From NCBI GenBank assembly GCA_037176845.1, contig JAYKXP010000085.1, positions 172,592 to 236,591 on the forward strand: a DNA stretch of 64,000 nucleotides, written 5' to 3'. Below the pieces are notes generated by a model. It saw nothing but the letters and a program-made list of their open reading frames with translations. It was not told where the DNA came from and ran no database searches. Position 1 is the stretch's first letter. Each line of letters starts with the position of its first letter. The position numbers and the translations under genes were made by a program. The DNA comes from Paramarasmius palmivorus. Its lineage: Eukaryota > Basidiomycota > Agaricomycetes > Agaricales > Marasmiaceae. Of the stretch, positions 21,909-33,602 are shown in pieces.

Positions 21909-24209
21909 TGGAGCGGCTAGGGATGGTTCTGTGGATTCGACTTCAAGAGTTTGTAGCGGTGCTGAGGCTGTAATGGGAACGGTGAGTGCTGATATGTATA
22001 TACATCAAGATGATGGGTGACGCACCGTTGGTTCTGTTTGCTTCATCAATTCCCGCCTGGCATTGTTCTAAACACGACTCTTGAAAGTTGAAAATATGTC
22101 AGAGCATGAATTTACGCTATAAAGATGGTCGTACGACGGTAGGCGTCGCTGCTCGTCAGAGTAAACCCTACCATTCGCCCTTTCCTAGGACCAGGTCCAC
22201 CCACATCATCCCAGAATTCTTTGCAAACCTTTTTGCAGTATTGTAGAGACTTCAATGGTTCCCATCTGGGCAGAGATTTAGTCATGGACACTGATGACGA
22301 AGGACTTTCGTACGTATTATCCTCGGTCCCAAACTCGTACCACTAATTGTAAAGCAAGAGCATGGTTGGCATCGCATTCGAGCACTATTTTGCAGGGATA
22401 CAGACCTTTATTCGATACATCTGGATCGTGGAAACGGTTTATTACTGGTACTGGAAGCACGCAGACGCTTACCCAACGGCGACCCGACCATTTTGCACAT
22501 TCAATTGTCTCTAGAAGTGAATTGGTATAAGGTATTATGATCGTACAGAACACATACCGACTTGCCACAGCGATTCCTCCTCCCAGTCCATTGATCCGAC
22601 AAGCAGTAGTCTTGAAACGCGACTCTAACCACGCTCCAGGTATTCACTGCAGATTCTGAGAAGCGAGTTTGAAATTCGTCATGCCAGCGCGGCGGTTCCC
22701 ATTCCCACACGCTTAAATTATGTGCGTCATCGTTATTGCTTCCACCAACTTCCACTCACCTCGAGACATACCGTTCCAGCACTGTAGAGAAAAGAGCCTC
22801 CCCATGCCCTGAGTCTACCTATCAAAGCATTAACACCCCCGATCCGCTTCACTGAGCTCCGAGTCAGGCAGTTGCGATGTGAGGTTGCCTTTGGCTTCTC
22901 GAGGTGAGTAAGTACTGTATCATTTATCATGCATCATGCGTTGTCGATGTTTTGAGTATCATCTACGTGCAGTCTCTGTCTGGGATGGTGCCGTGTCGCC
23001 GTGTAGCGCCAGTCAATGTGTAGTACTGGATACCTTCTGGCGGTGTTTTCCTTTCGCATGGCAAAATATCCACACTAATAGCCTTGTCGGTGTGAGTTGT
23101 AATCTGCAGTCTGTCATCGGAGCTTAACAACATACAAGCGAGATGGATTCCAGACTCATGAAGACCTATCGAGAACATCTGGAGTTGGTTTCCGCCGTCC
23201 AGACTTGTGCACTTAGTATACGACATGGTATGCAGTGGATTCAAAAGGCTGGCTGCCCCGTCACGTTGACAATAAACGTGGTTTGGGTTGCAATCAGGCA
23301 GTCGTCTCTACAAGATAAGACTGCAATACCATTGTCCCCTTTCATATCAAGGTCCTTCCATCGGAAATGACCAAAAAATCGATGTGAGACTTGTTAGGTG
23401 CGTTCCTTCGCCTTATTTCTGGCGACTTTATACTCAGAGCCTCTGCCCTCATATATAGCTCCCACAATTCAGGAATTCCGCCCGTATTCTTAGTCCCAGA
23501 CCTGCAAATGGACGAGGAACTTCCGACATACCAATCAGCAATCGTGTCAAGGATGATGTAGACGGAAGGCTGAAAACCTGACGAGGTACATACATGGCAA
23601 AGTACGCCACTGGTTATCTTTTGTCCTCCGCTAACAGGAAACCGTTGCTCTTCTTAGGGCCAAAGGAACGACTCCGTTACCCGAGCAACGGCGAAAAAGA
23701 CCCGGAGCTCAAACATGAAGAGCTCAGGCGCTCCTTATTCTGGCAAGTTGCAACTATGAAGACCCGATGAGTTTCTGCACTCCTATGTTCACGAAACGAT
23801 CATGCTGACGGTATCGCCTCGCTTTCTCAAGTCGGTCACAACGTACAAGGTAAGTACTCGTGTTTCCTATCTGTTTCTTTTACGCCAAAGCTAAGGCTCC
23901 TGGTAGTTTGATATGAGCGGCTTGCGCGTCATATACTTATTGCATACCTCGTAGAGTAGCAGCCGAAACTGAGTACTGAGTACCCGATCAGCGGGATTCT
24001 TCAAGTTCAAACCGTACCGAACTTCGTCAAGTATCTAAGATCTAGATGCGAAAATTTAAAGGCCCTCGTCCCAAACGCCTGGAACACGCATCTCTACGCT
24101 TTTTGCATAGACAGGCCCAAGAAGTTGGATCGTTATAAATAGGTCAAAAACATCTCAGATTTGATGTGCACGCGGTGGTATAAATTCGCAGAAATTCGCT
24201 TTCAAATGA
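21909..24209. other. Long stretch without a supported gene
   Basis: A possible first exon at 22284 (ATG, MDTDDEGLS, then GTACGT) is followed by an open segment to ~22510 in two frames, neither matching a known family. A stretch around 22960-23100 is Trp/hydrophobic-rich but interrupted. 23400-24200 shows nothing. Probably decayed genes. Confidence 0.3.
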
Positions 24210-24768
24210 TTAGGATAGAGCAATACACGGAAGTCTGAACTTCTCTAAGCTCTTCACGCTCGCACGTCTTCTGTAACGCCCTTCTTTGTGCACGCCCTCA
24301 CGCTCAATGATTTTCACATACGCCGCCCTCAGTTCCTCGAGCCTATCGACCCCGAGCAAGTCACTACTTCCAGTACAAGCCGCGACCATGGGCGTGTTCG
24401 GTCCAAAGAGTGGTCCCTCTTCGAATATGTTATATTTTTTGAACAGTTCCTTGGACAGTAGGTCCACCACTGCCTTGTCAATACATCGCACGCAGCCGCC
24501 ACTCGGACTCACAGGGGGTAAATCCGTCGACGTCGTGAGTTGTTCTAATATACTGATCAAGGCCTCCCGATGTTAATAATACCCGGATCTCAGGCTGAGT
24601 CCTCCCTGGTTGAACACCCTTCAGCGCCCATACGTTGGCCCGACGGTCGTAAACTGTTATGGCTGTCATATGCAGAACCCTTCGACCCACGGTCCCGGTC
24701 CAAATGGTTTTGTAAATGGACATCAGCTTCGACGACAAAGGAGAAAGAATGCAACTATACTGGCACAA
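24210..24768 (-). CDS. Possible two-exon gene, unrecognised
   Basis: The last segment (about 24480-24210) reads DLLSKELFKKYNIFEEGPLF, GPNTPMVAACTGSSDLLGVD, RLEELRAAYVKIIEREGV and a basic tail KEGRYRRRASVKSLEKFR, then stop. The upstream segment (to 24768) includes GRRVLHMTAITVYDRRANVW. Donor-like GTGTTC and GTGAGT and acceptor-like GATCAG and ACAAG sites could join them, but I could not fix one model. Composition is protein-like; the family is unknown. Confidence 0.35.
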
Positions 24769-25035
24769 GGATTCTAGTACGGCGCCATGTTGAAGGTGTT
24801 CATCTCAAACATAAGTTCGTTCAACTACTCACTTGCCATGGTTCTGCCTTCTGATTGCAGACTGAAGACCATATCGATGCTCTCATCATAATTGCGACAA
24901 AAAGTATCGTGATGTAAGGCTTCAAGATCCAAGCTCCTTAGAGTACTCAGCTCATTCGTTCCCAATTTCATTGCAGCTCAGTAGCCTTCAATCGCATGTG
25001 TCTGCAAAACAGTGAGTGCTTCGGCCTTGTCCGAG

Positions 25036-25233
25036 ATGGAATCCGATTACCAAACAGGCCACCATTATAGCACGCACAGCAGACCATTCGAGTGTAACGC
25101 TATTGGTTGCAACGAGTGCTTCCACAACCCCCGCGCACTCCGAAAACACAAGGTCAAAGTTCATGGATATACTCCAAAGCTTCAATATACCAGAAGCCTC
25201 AGAAATGCCTCGGGCCCACAATCTGGTCGGTAA
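25036..25233 (+). CDS. Small C2H2 zinc-finger ORF (possibly partial)
   Basis: From ATG 25036 the frame encodes one classical finger: RPFEC-NAIG-C-x12-H-KVKV-H, that is C-x4-C-x12-H-x4-H, followed by GYTPKLQYTRS. Such fingers bind DNA or RNA in fungal transcription factors. A GTGAGT/ACAG pair at 25012-25057 suggests the ATG may sit in an intron and the finger may be the last exon of a larger gene whose other exons I cannot identify. Confidence 0.5.
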   Translation: MESDYQTGHHYSTHSRPFECNAIGCNECFHNPRALRKHKVKVHGYTPKLQYTRSLRNASGPQSGR

Positions 25234-25951
25234 ATTGCCACCGGTTGGGATGCGTGCATTTGGTTCAGCTCCTTGTCGAACCAGCTCGACCTGCCGCTCG
25301 GACTTGAAATTCTTGCAGGAACTTTTTATAGGGCCCACTTTGCGAACTGTGTAACCTCTTCGACACCACCATACACCACTGTAACGTAAACATGGTACTT
25401 TTTCTTGTGAAATTGATTGCAAGGTTCCGTACGCTCCGATTTGACAGATAGCGACTCGAACATTCTCCTGCAGATGAAGGTCAAGGTTCCAACCGAACCG
25501 CCAGATCAGGCAAACCTCGATATCGTTCATACAGGTACGTATGTTGTTCCAGAATTCCAAAAAAGGGACTATAACCAAGAACCATCGGAGTTATGATTCT
25601 GCGACTCTACTTCGGGCCGGAAATTCAACGCCGTCAGAATACTGTACTTGATCCAAAACTGATGTGAAATTCCTAGCCCAAGATGATTAAGCTGGTCCTC
25701 ATCGAGTATCCTATTTGTTTCATTATACAACTTTGTCCGGTAACTTGGAAGTTTGAACCGGGGTTGACCCGAACATACAGCTCGGGGACGCGTCGATCCT
25801 AAGCACGCGGGGACACAGAACCTCGAGCGTCCTTGTCTCGTAGGAACCTCGTAGAGTGGTCAGCGACGTCTAGAGGTGCAGATGATTCGAAAGCTTAAAT
25901 CAAGGGCAGAATACACGGCTTGAGCACTAAATGTTCGCAGCAGCTGCTATA
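25234..25951. other. Unassigned
   Basis: A 196-codon minus-strand frame (24988-25578) overlaps the zinc finger antisense and has a random composition. Nothing else found. Confidence 0.3.
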
Positions 25952-27205
25952 CTACAAAGTTTCTCTTCGTTTCGCCCAAGGTAAGGAGTCTTCACGCTTC
26001 GTCATGATCACACCCCTTGACTTCGCTTTGCTTGCCCCACACCTGGATTTTGGCTTGCCGTTTCCCGTAGATCTGGTCAGAGACTTCTCAAGCGCAAGTC
26101 GACAATGTGCACTTGGGCGCCTGTCTCTGCGGGTACCGGGGGAGAGGATATTCTCTTCGTTCACCGAGCACCCAACTTCCTTGTCGGGAACGAGCTCGTA
26201 TGACCAAGATGGACCTGCTTTATTATTGACAGTACATTTCCCGCCCTTTTGATCGATGGGCGCGGGAGATGAAGGTGTCGGGGGCGGAGATGGAGATGGA
26301 ATGGGTAGACGGTAATCAAGGTAGTCTCCAGGACTTGGGCCTTGCAACGGCTCTGTAAGCATGTCGACAGCTACATCATGGTTAAACGCAGCGGAATTCG
26401 ACATGATATCTGTTGAGCCCCGACTAAGATCCATGCCGTTGCAGTCGACGTTAAATCCCCAGTCAAGACCCAGATCCACCATGTCGAACGGATGGGATCC
26501 CGGTTGTTCCGTTACAGAATACTCGAGGGCCCAACCTTCGAGAAACCCAAAGTCGTCGAGTGAAGTGGCCCACACACCCTTTGACCTGCTATTGATTGCT
26601 CTGCACTCAGATTTCGGCTCGCCGTTTCCTGTTGATCTGGTCAGAGACTCTTCAAGTGCAAGTAGATGCTGTGTACTTGGGCGCCTGTCTCTGCGGGTAC
26701 CGGGGGAGAGGATATTCTCTTCGTTCACCGAGCACCCAACTTCCTTGTCGGGAACGAGCTCGTATGACCAAGATGGACCTGCTTTATTATTGACAGTACA
26801 TTTCCCGCCCTTTTGATCGATGGGCGCGGGAGATGAAGGTGTCGGGGGCGGAGATGGAGATGGAATGGGTAGACGGTAATCAAGGTAGTCTCCAGGACTT
26901 GGGCCTTGCAACGGCTCTGTAAGCATGTCGACAGCTACATCATGGTTAAACGCAGCGGAATTCGACATGATATCTGTTGAGCCCCGACTAAGATCCATGC
27001 CGTTGCAGTCGACGTTAAATCCCCAGTCAAGCCCCAGATCCACCATGTCGAACGGATGGGATCCCGGTTGTTCCGCTACAGAATACTCGAGGGAACCTTC
27101 GAGAAACTCGAAGTCGTCGAGTGAAGTCGTCGATGTGAAGCCGGTCGTTCGAAAAGGCTCCACTGGTAGAGCATTTGAGGTCCAGGCGTTACGGAGTAGA
27201 GGGTG
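25952..27205 (-). CDS. Protein with two near-identical ~188-residue tandem units (417 aa)
   Basis: First ATG at 27205 (the frame is open to 27280). Each unit contains LDDF-FLEG, HPFDMVDLGLDWGFNVDCNG, SNSAAFNHDVAVDML, a Ser/Pro stretch LPIPSPSPPPTPSSPAP and a basic patch PGTRRDRRPS. The acidic, aromatic and Pro/Ser-rich segments followed by basic clusters look like a transcription-factor activation region, but no DNA-binding domain is present in this exon. Upstream exons (above 27300) may exist and were not found. The open frame through 1.25 kb and the in-frame period of the duplication (564 bp, 188 codons) argue for a real coding region. The plus strand is also partly open because of base composition. 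Confidence 0.5.
   Translation of the reverse strand, partial: HPLLRNAWTSNALPVEPFRTTGFTSTTSLDDFEFLEGSLEYSVAEQPGSHPFDMVDLGLDWGFNVDCNGMDLSRGSTDIMSNSAAFNHDVAVDMLTEPLQGPSPGDYLDYRLPIPSPSPPPTPSSPAPIDQKGGKCTVNNKAGPSWSYELVPDKEVGCSVNEENILSPGTRRDRRPSTQHLLALEESLTRSTGNGEPKSECRAINSRSKGVWATSLDDFGFLEGWALEYSVTEQPGSHPFDMVDLGLDWGFNVDCNGMDLSRGSTDIMSNSAAFNHDVAVDMLTEPLQGPSPGDYLDYRLPIPSPSPPPTPSSPAPIDQKGGKCTVNNKAGPSWSYELVPDKEVGCSVNEENILSPGTRRDRRPSAHCRLALEKSLTRSTGNGKPKSRCGASKAKSRGVIMTKREDSLPWAKRRETL
26020..27147 (-). repeat. 564-bp tandem direct duplication
   Basis: Segments 26020-26583 and 26584-27147 align at an offset of exactly 564 bp. For example acttgggcgc recurs at 26111 and 26675, and ggggcggaga at 26281 and 26845. 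Between 26122 and 26540 there are only a few differences from the second unit, including one 3-nt deletion. The ends are more diverged. Confidence 0.9.
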
Positions 27206-27299
27206 CATTTCTGCGCCTCCGGAATCGAAATGTTCAGTGTATACCTTTACGGCTGGAGAAATTAAGTGGCACAGAACCACTGTATACAGAGAGTAAAAT

Positions 27300-28309
27300 T
27301 ACCTTCTTTTCTTTTGAAGCATGTTAACCATTGGCTCACCTGAGTCCATAGGAGGTGGTCCATCAGAGGTAGATTCTCGGTCGTCTAAAAACAGAGGGGA
27401 GATCAAGCAGGCCGAAGCGTTCGTGGATTAATATTCACACCCTTGATCTCCCTTTCAGATCTCCCTTTCAGATCTCCGACATAAGCCTTTTCGAGCCTGC
27501 CCTTCTTCTATGGACCCGCTGTTCCGAAACAGGACTAGTGTAGGTTACTTTCGACTTTCTCCCATAGTTAGTCCCTTTGACCGTTGTTTTCTCTTTCGGC
27601 GAGAGCTCAACCGATTGCGTACAGGGAGACAAGGTTCGGTCACGGAGCTTAACTCGTTTTTGTAGTTCATGTAGAGATCCATATAACGATGAGATTGAGC
27701 ATCGCAGATACCAAAGCAGAAGTATCACAATCCAGGTCGTCACCGATGAGAAAACTCACTAAAACCTGCGCGCTTCTGGCCTCAAAGAGTTTGACGTCGT
27801 TGCGGTTCCTGTCATGTTTGTGGGAATGTGAATTGATTGCTTCCATTCGATTAATGCGAAACAGGTCGAGATGAATCATGAAAGGCAGCGGGTAAGAAAA
27901 TGTTCCCTTGAGCTTCCGAGCTTGGGAAATTTAGCCCAGAAAAACTAATATGTACAAACACCAAGTGGCCACTTCTTTGTCAGCAGCCGCCCCCGCTGCT
28001 GTACCCTTTCCTCATTTACCTCATTTACACCGCGGTGCCTCGTGTAAACAAAAATCTCGCGAAGAATTGGCTGTCGTACTTTTCTGCGATTTTAGCGGAA
28101 TGGCCGTATTTGGCCAAATACAGCCGAAAACATCGCACAACCTATTTCCTACGCGCTCTCTTTTGCACAAAGACCCATGAGGCACCGCTGTGTTAGGCGG
28201 GCAAGATTTCCCCTGTGGTTCCTCGTTTTCTGGCTACCACTGCTTCGCTTTGCTGTCAATCACACGTTTAACAGGGACAGCAACCCACTCCTTCCTTGTC
28301 CTTGTCCTT
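27300..28309. other. Unassigned, with a short 13-bp tandem repeat
   Basis: About 27447-27480 holds three copies of GATCTCCCTTTCA. Short ORFs at 27470-27880 lack ATG starts or domains. No gene supported. Confidence 0.35.
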
Positions 28310-29031
28310 GAATCCTCATCCTTTCCCTCCAACAATCCCTCGAACTCTCAACGGGGCAAAAGCAGCGAATTAAGAACGAAAAGGCGGAACAAGGCCGAGA
28401 ACCCACCTTGAAACAGAGGCACAAGGATGCCATTGCGGAGGCGCGTGCACAGGCAGAAGGAAACCTGTACACGTTTGATCCAAAAGGTGCTGGGACATCG
28501 AGCATGATTGTGTAGTGCGTTGGATCATCAATACCAACCTATGGCTTTCTGAACTTGTCTTTACAGCGAGTCTCTACACTCCCGAAGAGGTTTTTCAGGC
28601 AGTCGAAGACGACTGGGTACCCGGTTTCACTGTCCCGAGGGGCTTGAGGCCAGCTACATTACATTTCTATCTGATTCTACTTCTACATATGCCGAGAAGC
28701 ACTTAATTGCTTGCATACGTGGTGCGGGTGGAGGTTGCGGTTATTTCAGTGAGTTCTTAGCTCCCAGTTTTACCTTGATGTTCTGATCTTGAAGCCATCA
28801 TTGATATGCAAGTGTCGCACGACCTTTTTGTCTATGGTCGCTTTCATTTTCAAGACAGCGAGGAAGCATTCGGTATGTCATTTCCCTTGAAACGGATGGT
28901 AACTGATAATGATCCCAGTCAAACAAGAAGAGACTCCGGCGCAGGCACCTCTCGAGTCCATCGAGACTGAAGGGAAAGCAAAGAGAAAGCAAATGGATGG
29001 GGAAGACGGTGAACTTCTGTCCGTGTCATAA
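28310..29031 (+). CDS. Unrecognised gene, 3' four exons (5' end unresolved)
   Basis: Exons ?-28511, 28567-28748, 28795-28872 and 28919-29031 join in frame with GT-AG borders, although the donor after 28511 (GTAGTG) is weak. The first readable part is a charged helix (QQSLELSTGQKQRIKNEKAE, LKQRHKDAIAEARAQAEGNL) then YTFDPKGAGTSS. The middle reads RRLGTRFHCPEGLEASYITF, STYAEKHLIACIRGAGGGCG. The end has DLFVYGRFHFQDSEEAF and a Lys/Glu-rich tail closing at TAA 29029-29031. No ATG precedes the first segment in frame before a stop, so a 5' exon is missing from the model. No family recognised. Confidence 0.45.
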
Positions 29032-29883
29032 TTCTATCGGCTAAAGCACTTTCAAAGCTATCATTCAAACCACAAGGAGCGTCGGTCAGCCTGCCGCAAA
29101 GACGGTCAAGCGATCGTCTGTTCAAGACAAGGGCTCAAGCTGTGGCCCCGACTGTGTGACTCGTGAAACTACCATTGGTAAGAACATGTTCGGGGCAGGA
29201 AGCCTCTGTCTAGGCGGGACAAAGATTCATTGAACTCTGACAGGTTGAAACGTTGACACACCATTCAACTGTCTCGGCCATTGCTACATGCATCCAAGCA
29301 GGCACGCCATCGATATTTATTCTTCGTTCCTTTCGCAGTCATTGTAGTACAATGTTTTTCCGAGATGGCAAGATTCGACAGAAACAGAGGAGATTCAGAG
29401 TCGTATTCAAAGATATCAAGAGATTTTCTAGTGTTGCGAAATGAGCGTAAAGCGTCGATGTCTATAGGCCCATCAAAGACAATGGATATAACACGTGTAC
29501 CTCGGGATCCTTTACATCGATGCGAAGGTCTCGAAGTTGGCGAGTGATGATAAAGCAAGGTATTTCCTGAAATTGTGCTTAGTGATACAGCAGCGACCGT
29601 GGGGCAGCCGAGGTCTATGCAGCGAAGGACTGGGGTGTCGTCAAGGAGCCGATTAGGAAGTGTTTGACCGCTGGTCCTACGTTAATCCCGAGACCCTATA
29701 CATCCTTGCCATCGTTTGCACGGGGTACCTTGGTCGCAGAACGAATTAAATCTGGAGTGGCACCTGCAATTTCCAGAGTCTTGGTGACGCTGCGCAAAGT
29801 ATTAAAGAGATGCACGGCAGCGAAAGGTTCGCATGTGGCCTGCCACCCACTCTCCTAGTACCCCCATCCATTCCAACTAAACT
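29032..29883. other. Unassigned
   Basis: Short ORFs on both strands only; no splice-consistent model. Confidence 0.3.
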
Positions 29884-31125
29884 GATGAATCATACAACGG
29901 CTATTCCATCAACAGAAGATACCATTGAAGAAAAAGAGAACTTGAAGTTCGCGGAGGAGTATAGCAAGCGAGACGAGAAGAGACGAGAAGTTCAAGCTTG
30001 GGTGGATCAATCGATCAAGGACCAAGCGCGTCATGATCTTTTTTCTCGCTCTGCCTGTTCTCTGACCACACCTCATCCAGCCTTGTGAACGCTGTGTAAA
30101 AGATGATATCTCATGTGAACCCCGTAAGAGGTCATCTGGTGGGAGTGTAATCATTGCTCGAAGAAGGGAAAGTGTTCTAAACCGACCGAAGAGTGCAGAG
30201 ACCGTCCTTGTAGCCGAATGAGTTTCACCCGGGTTCAATAAGTACGACCAACTTGGTACCTTGCAAACCGCCGCCGAAGGAGGACACGCGTCAAGGTACT
30301 ACTCTTTTCGCTGAATACTCATCTTTCTTTGCCCATTTAGGGTCATCTACAATACCCAAAAAAATACTCATGAACCACCCACTTATGCAACTTGGAGTAA
30401 GGAATCTCTAGAGACACCGAGTCGTTCTCAAGTAAAACGAAAAAGGCCCGCCAAGGGACCCAAGATTGTTTCTTCTAAGGCCGCCCCTGATTCAGCTACT
30501 GGCCTAATCCTCTTCCCTACGATCTTACCGACATAGGACGTTCCAGTCCAAGCAGACACTCCTGAAGATAACGATGCCCTTGAAGGCCTAGATAGCCATG
30601 TCGTCGAACTTGAAGATGATTCAAACTTTGTTGAGGACCAACAAGCCCATGGAGTTAACACGTCAATAAGCTGACAGTCTACGAATTGACCCCAAGGCAA
30701 AACATGAAGATGCTGATCACCAGAGCGATGATGAACTGATTTATTCACCGGTGCGTCTTCTCCGTTCTGTATATTCTTATGTTTTCAATTCACCTAGAGA
30801 TGCTCGCCCACGAAAAAAACAAAATTGAAAACCTGGACCCACCCACTTCCAATATATGTCTCCTCTCACCTCTCTTTATCATGTTGGCCTCAAACATGTG
30901 TAGCATCTTGTTTCTGACATTACCGAAGACCAGGCACCGAGCCCCGTACCCGAAACTCCGCAAGATATCTCTACAGATTTACAAATTTCTCGGCGTCCCT
31001 TAAATGAAGAGCTGTTTAACAACAATCTAGACAGTCTCCGAGAAAGACTTTACTCGTCTGCAATCACTCGCACCTGCATCCTTGCGCCTTGTATATACCA
31101 GAAACATCTGAAATTCACTATGTGA
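29884..31125 (+). pseudogene. Decayed gene with paired cysteine motifs
   Basis: ATG 29884 starts an acidic, then basic helix (EEYSKRDEKRREVQAWVDQS). About 30080-30125 reads QPCERCVKDDISCEPRKRSS and, one frame over at 30139-30190, WECNHCSKKGKCSKPTEECR. Together these give PC-x2-C-x5-C ... C-x2-C-K-x3-C, a knuckle I know from lineage-specific mushroom proteins. Later segments are an acidic stretch (EDNDALEGLDSHVVELEDDS, ~30550-30625) and APSPVPETPQDIS...RRPLNEELF (~30935-31020). The pieces lie in different frames, some without usable splice sites, so the locus is probably a pseudogene. Confidence 0.45.
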
Positions 31126-31253
31126 TTACCAGAAAAAGTTGAGTGTACGTTGTATACAAGAATACAAAGACGCTATCTGGTAATAGTAAAAAGATTTCGC
31201 TGGCAAACGTTACTTGCTTCTTAAACATCAGATACTCTAATTATCTGCGGAAA

Positions 31254-32989
31254 CTAATGAAAGTATTGCTCCAATTGAAGATCTGGACCGCTGTGGGTTG
31301 GCTGAGCAAGAATCGATTTCAGTGCCCAATTGATAGCAGGGGCCCAGAGTAATGGAGCCCTACAAGTCGGACAAGGGGGCTGAAATTGATGAGGAGTCGG
31401 GCAACCAAACGTACGAAACAGCGCCGCCCTGAGGCGCGGCCTCCTGCTAATGTTGTCGTGGTACTGTGGTGGAATGCGTGAAAGAGAGAGATCTTCTTGC
31501 TCCTTGTTATGTTTATTTCGCTTGGCTTCGAGGTAACCACTTGCGCAGTTAGCACAGAAGGTGTGGCCACAGGAGGTCACGCTAATTGTATCATGAGATA
31601 ATGGTGTTGTTCAAGATACAAACACTCACACAGGCGTCACCATATCCTCAAGGCAAATGCTGCATTCAATTTTGACAGAAGTCTGTCCTGGTCATGAGAC
31701 TTCAGCAACACAGGCTCGGAGAAGACCTAATTACCAGGGGCGCTTCATGCAGTTCCTCAATCTCTGTCAACAGCCCTCGTATACCCACGCGCGCGTTAGT
31801 TAGCTTGCGACGTACACGCTCAAATGACTAGCAAGGGGTTCTCATATTAGCGACGGCGCTCACAAACGGACACTGGGCATACATTGGCGTCTTCGGTGGC
31901 CTCGACATTGCTCTGTAGCCTCGTATTACAAGAGCCATTTGCGCCATGATCTGCTGGTACGCAAACCTTTCCTTGGAGAGCATTGTCTCGTTCAGTACGC
32001 TATAGATGCTTTAGCTGAGTGAACTATCGGATTGATGAGTCACGGCAGCATACCAGTTGTGCAATCACATCGTCTAGCTGTTCCTTCTCTTGCTCCTTTT
32101 CTTGACGCTGAAAGAACAAATTAACTCTTACAAATCTTGAATGGTAACCACGGGTTTCTCACTAAGGTGGTAAGTTCTCTGTCGTATGCGTCGAGTTGCT
32201 GAGACATAGCGTTAAGTTGCTAAGATATGGTGGGGTTAGAACCCTCACTCGGAAAGCATCAAAATAGACTCACGCGGACCGAGAGACTCTTCTGAAGATC
32301 AGTGTAACGCTTTAAAGCCGCTCTTTTATCACTGTTGGCGATCCGAACCCGTTCCAGCTACACGTACGCGTAAGATGCGGCGTTGGACGTTGCATAGGAG
32401 GACAAACCAAACGGTTCTTTTCCGTCGCAAGGGTTGCTGCTGCATCTTCGAGATGCTTCAATGTGTCTTTCTGAAATCGGAATCAATTGCTGCGTTGCCT
32501 GAGCAGGGTATGAACTTGCGTGTGTCTGAAGTTCCCGGTCTCTGGAACTCTGCATGTCGGTATTCTTTCACAGCCCTGTCAGAAAGGATAAGGAACAAGT
32601 GGTCTGAACATACAATACGTTCCAGTTGTTTAATGACGGCCTTGCTTGTGCTGTAGGTTTGCTTCGCGAGAATGAGGACAGCGTTAAGTACTCTGGATAT
32701 TACGTACCTGGGTTGCGCTGAGGAGCCGTCGAAGATCTTGATTGTTCTGAGAGGAAACCCTTAACTGCTCTTCCAAGTTCGCCATCCGCTCGTGAAGGAC
32801 CTCCTTTGTCTTGCGCTCCTGAAGGACATCAGTTGTTGCAAGTGCATAGATATACGGCACAAATACCTCGTCGATCAGAGCCTGACTCGGGCCAGCAACT
32901 GCGCGAATTTTGCTCGAAAAGCAAGAGCTGGCATTAGATGAATCGGACGTGTCGACCTCTAACAGCCTTTTCTTGGTATTTGGTGACAT
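31254..32989 (-). CDS. Coiled-coil protein with C-terminal C3HC4 RING finger
   Basis: Exon 1 (32989-32867, 41 codons) ends SSKIRAVAGPSQALIDE; exon 2 (32818-32708) is ERKTKEVLHERMANLEEQLR to LSATQ. Several short exons then encode a long coiled coil (ALKRYTDLQKSLSVR, QLNAMSQQLDAYDRELT, RQEKEQEKEQLDDVIAQL, RTERDNALQGK). The 3' part (about 31690-31254) carries ECSICLEDMVTPV, an intron, TSCGHTFCANC, a ~50-residue basic insert and PPCPTCRAPL, closing at TAG 31254. All eight RING ligands are present, so this is the best candidate of the family for an active E3 ubiquitin ligase. The insert between C6 and C7 is unusually long. Middle exon borders are approximate. Confidence 0.7.
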
Positions 32990-33602
32990 CTATGGCGGAT
33001 CTAAATGAGAATTAGGCGATGGGGGTTCCGACTGAGATTGGATTGAAGTGAAATGCTATAGGCTGAGCTACGCCTTTCAAATATAGGGAGACAATGACAA
33101 TAGACCTTCGATGGTCGAAGAGGGACGTGAGCAAACGACAAAAGACCTAGAGAAATGTCACCTGGGTGCCAGGTTGAGACGGTCGACCATGAAGTTCAAA
33201 CAAAACGGCCTCCAATTCGAGGGAATCATGGATTAATACCGGAACGTCGCGCATGTTGACCTTTTTGTAAGATGATGTGGTGAGAATTTGTTGGATGAGT
33301 CCTGTATGAAATGAGGACAAGATACAGATAAGCACTCAGATTATCGTACTGCGTTGACAATTAAGACGGCTGAACCTGTCACCTGCCGCTTAGTCACTTT
33401 CTCTTACTTCCCCCTTTTTTTTCTTCTTTTTTTCCTTGCTATCCGACAATACAATTGGACACACTCAATGGACGGCGAAACCAGCGATCCGGATAATAGC
33501 CTTGAAACTCGCGACTGCACGGCTTTTTGCCTTGTTGTCTGTCTCGGCATCGTATAAAAGGGCAGGGTAGGACTCATCCCAAACAAACTTCGAATATCTA
33601 AC

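Noticed and set aside
22284..22510. Membrane-protein-like first exons (MDTDDEGLS...)
   Set aside because: Two overlapping frames are equally open, and the downstream sequence does not continue any known membrane family.
25920..27296. Plus-strand ORFs of 110-151 codons in the tandem-duplicated region
   Set aside because: They are antisense shadows of the longer minus-strand frame and repeat only because the DNA is duplicated.
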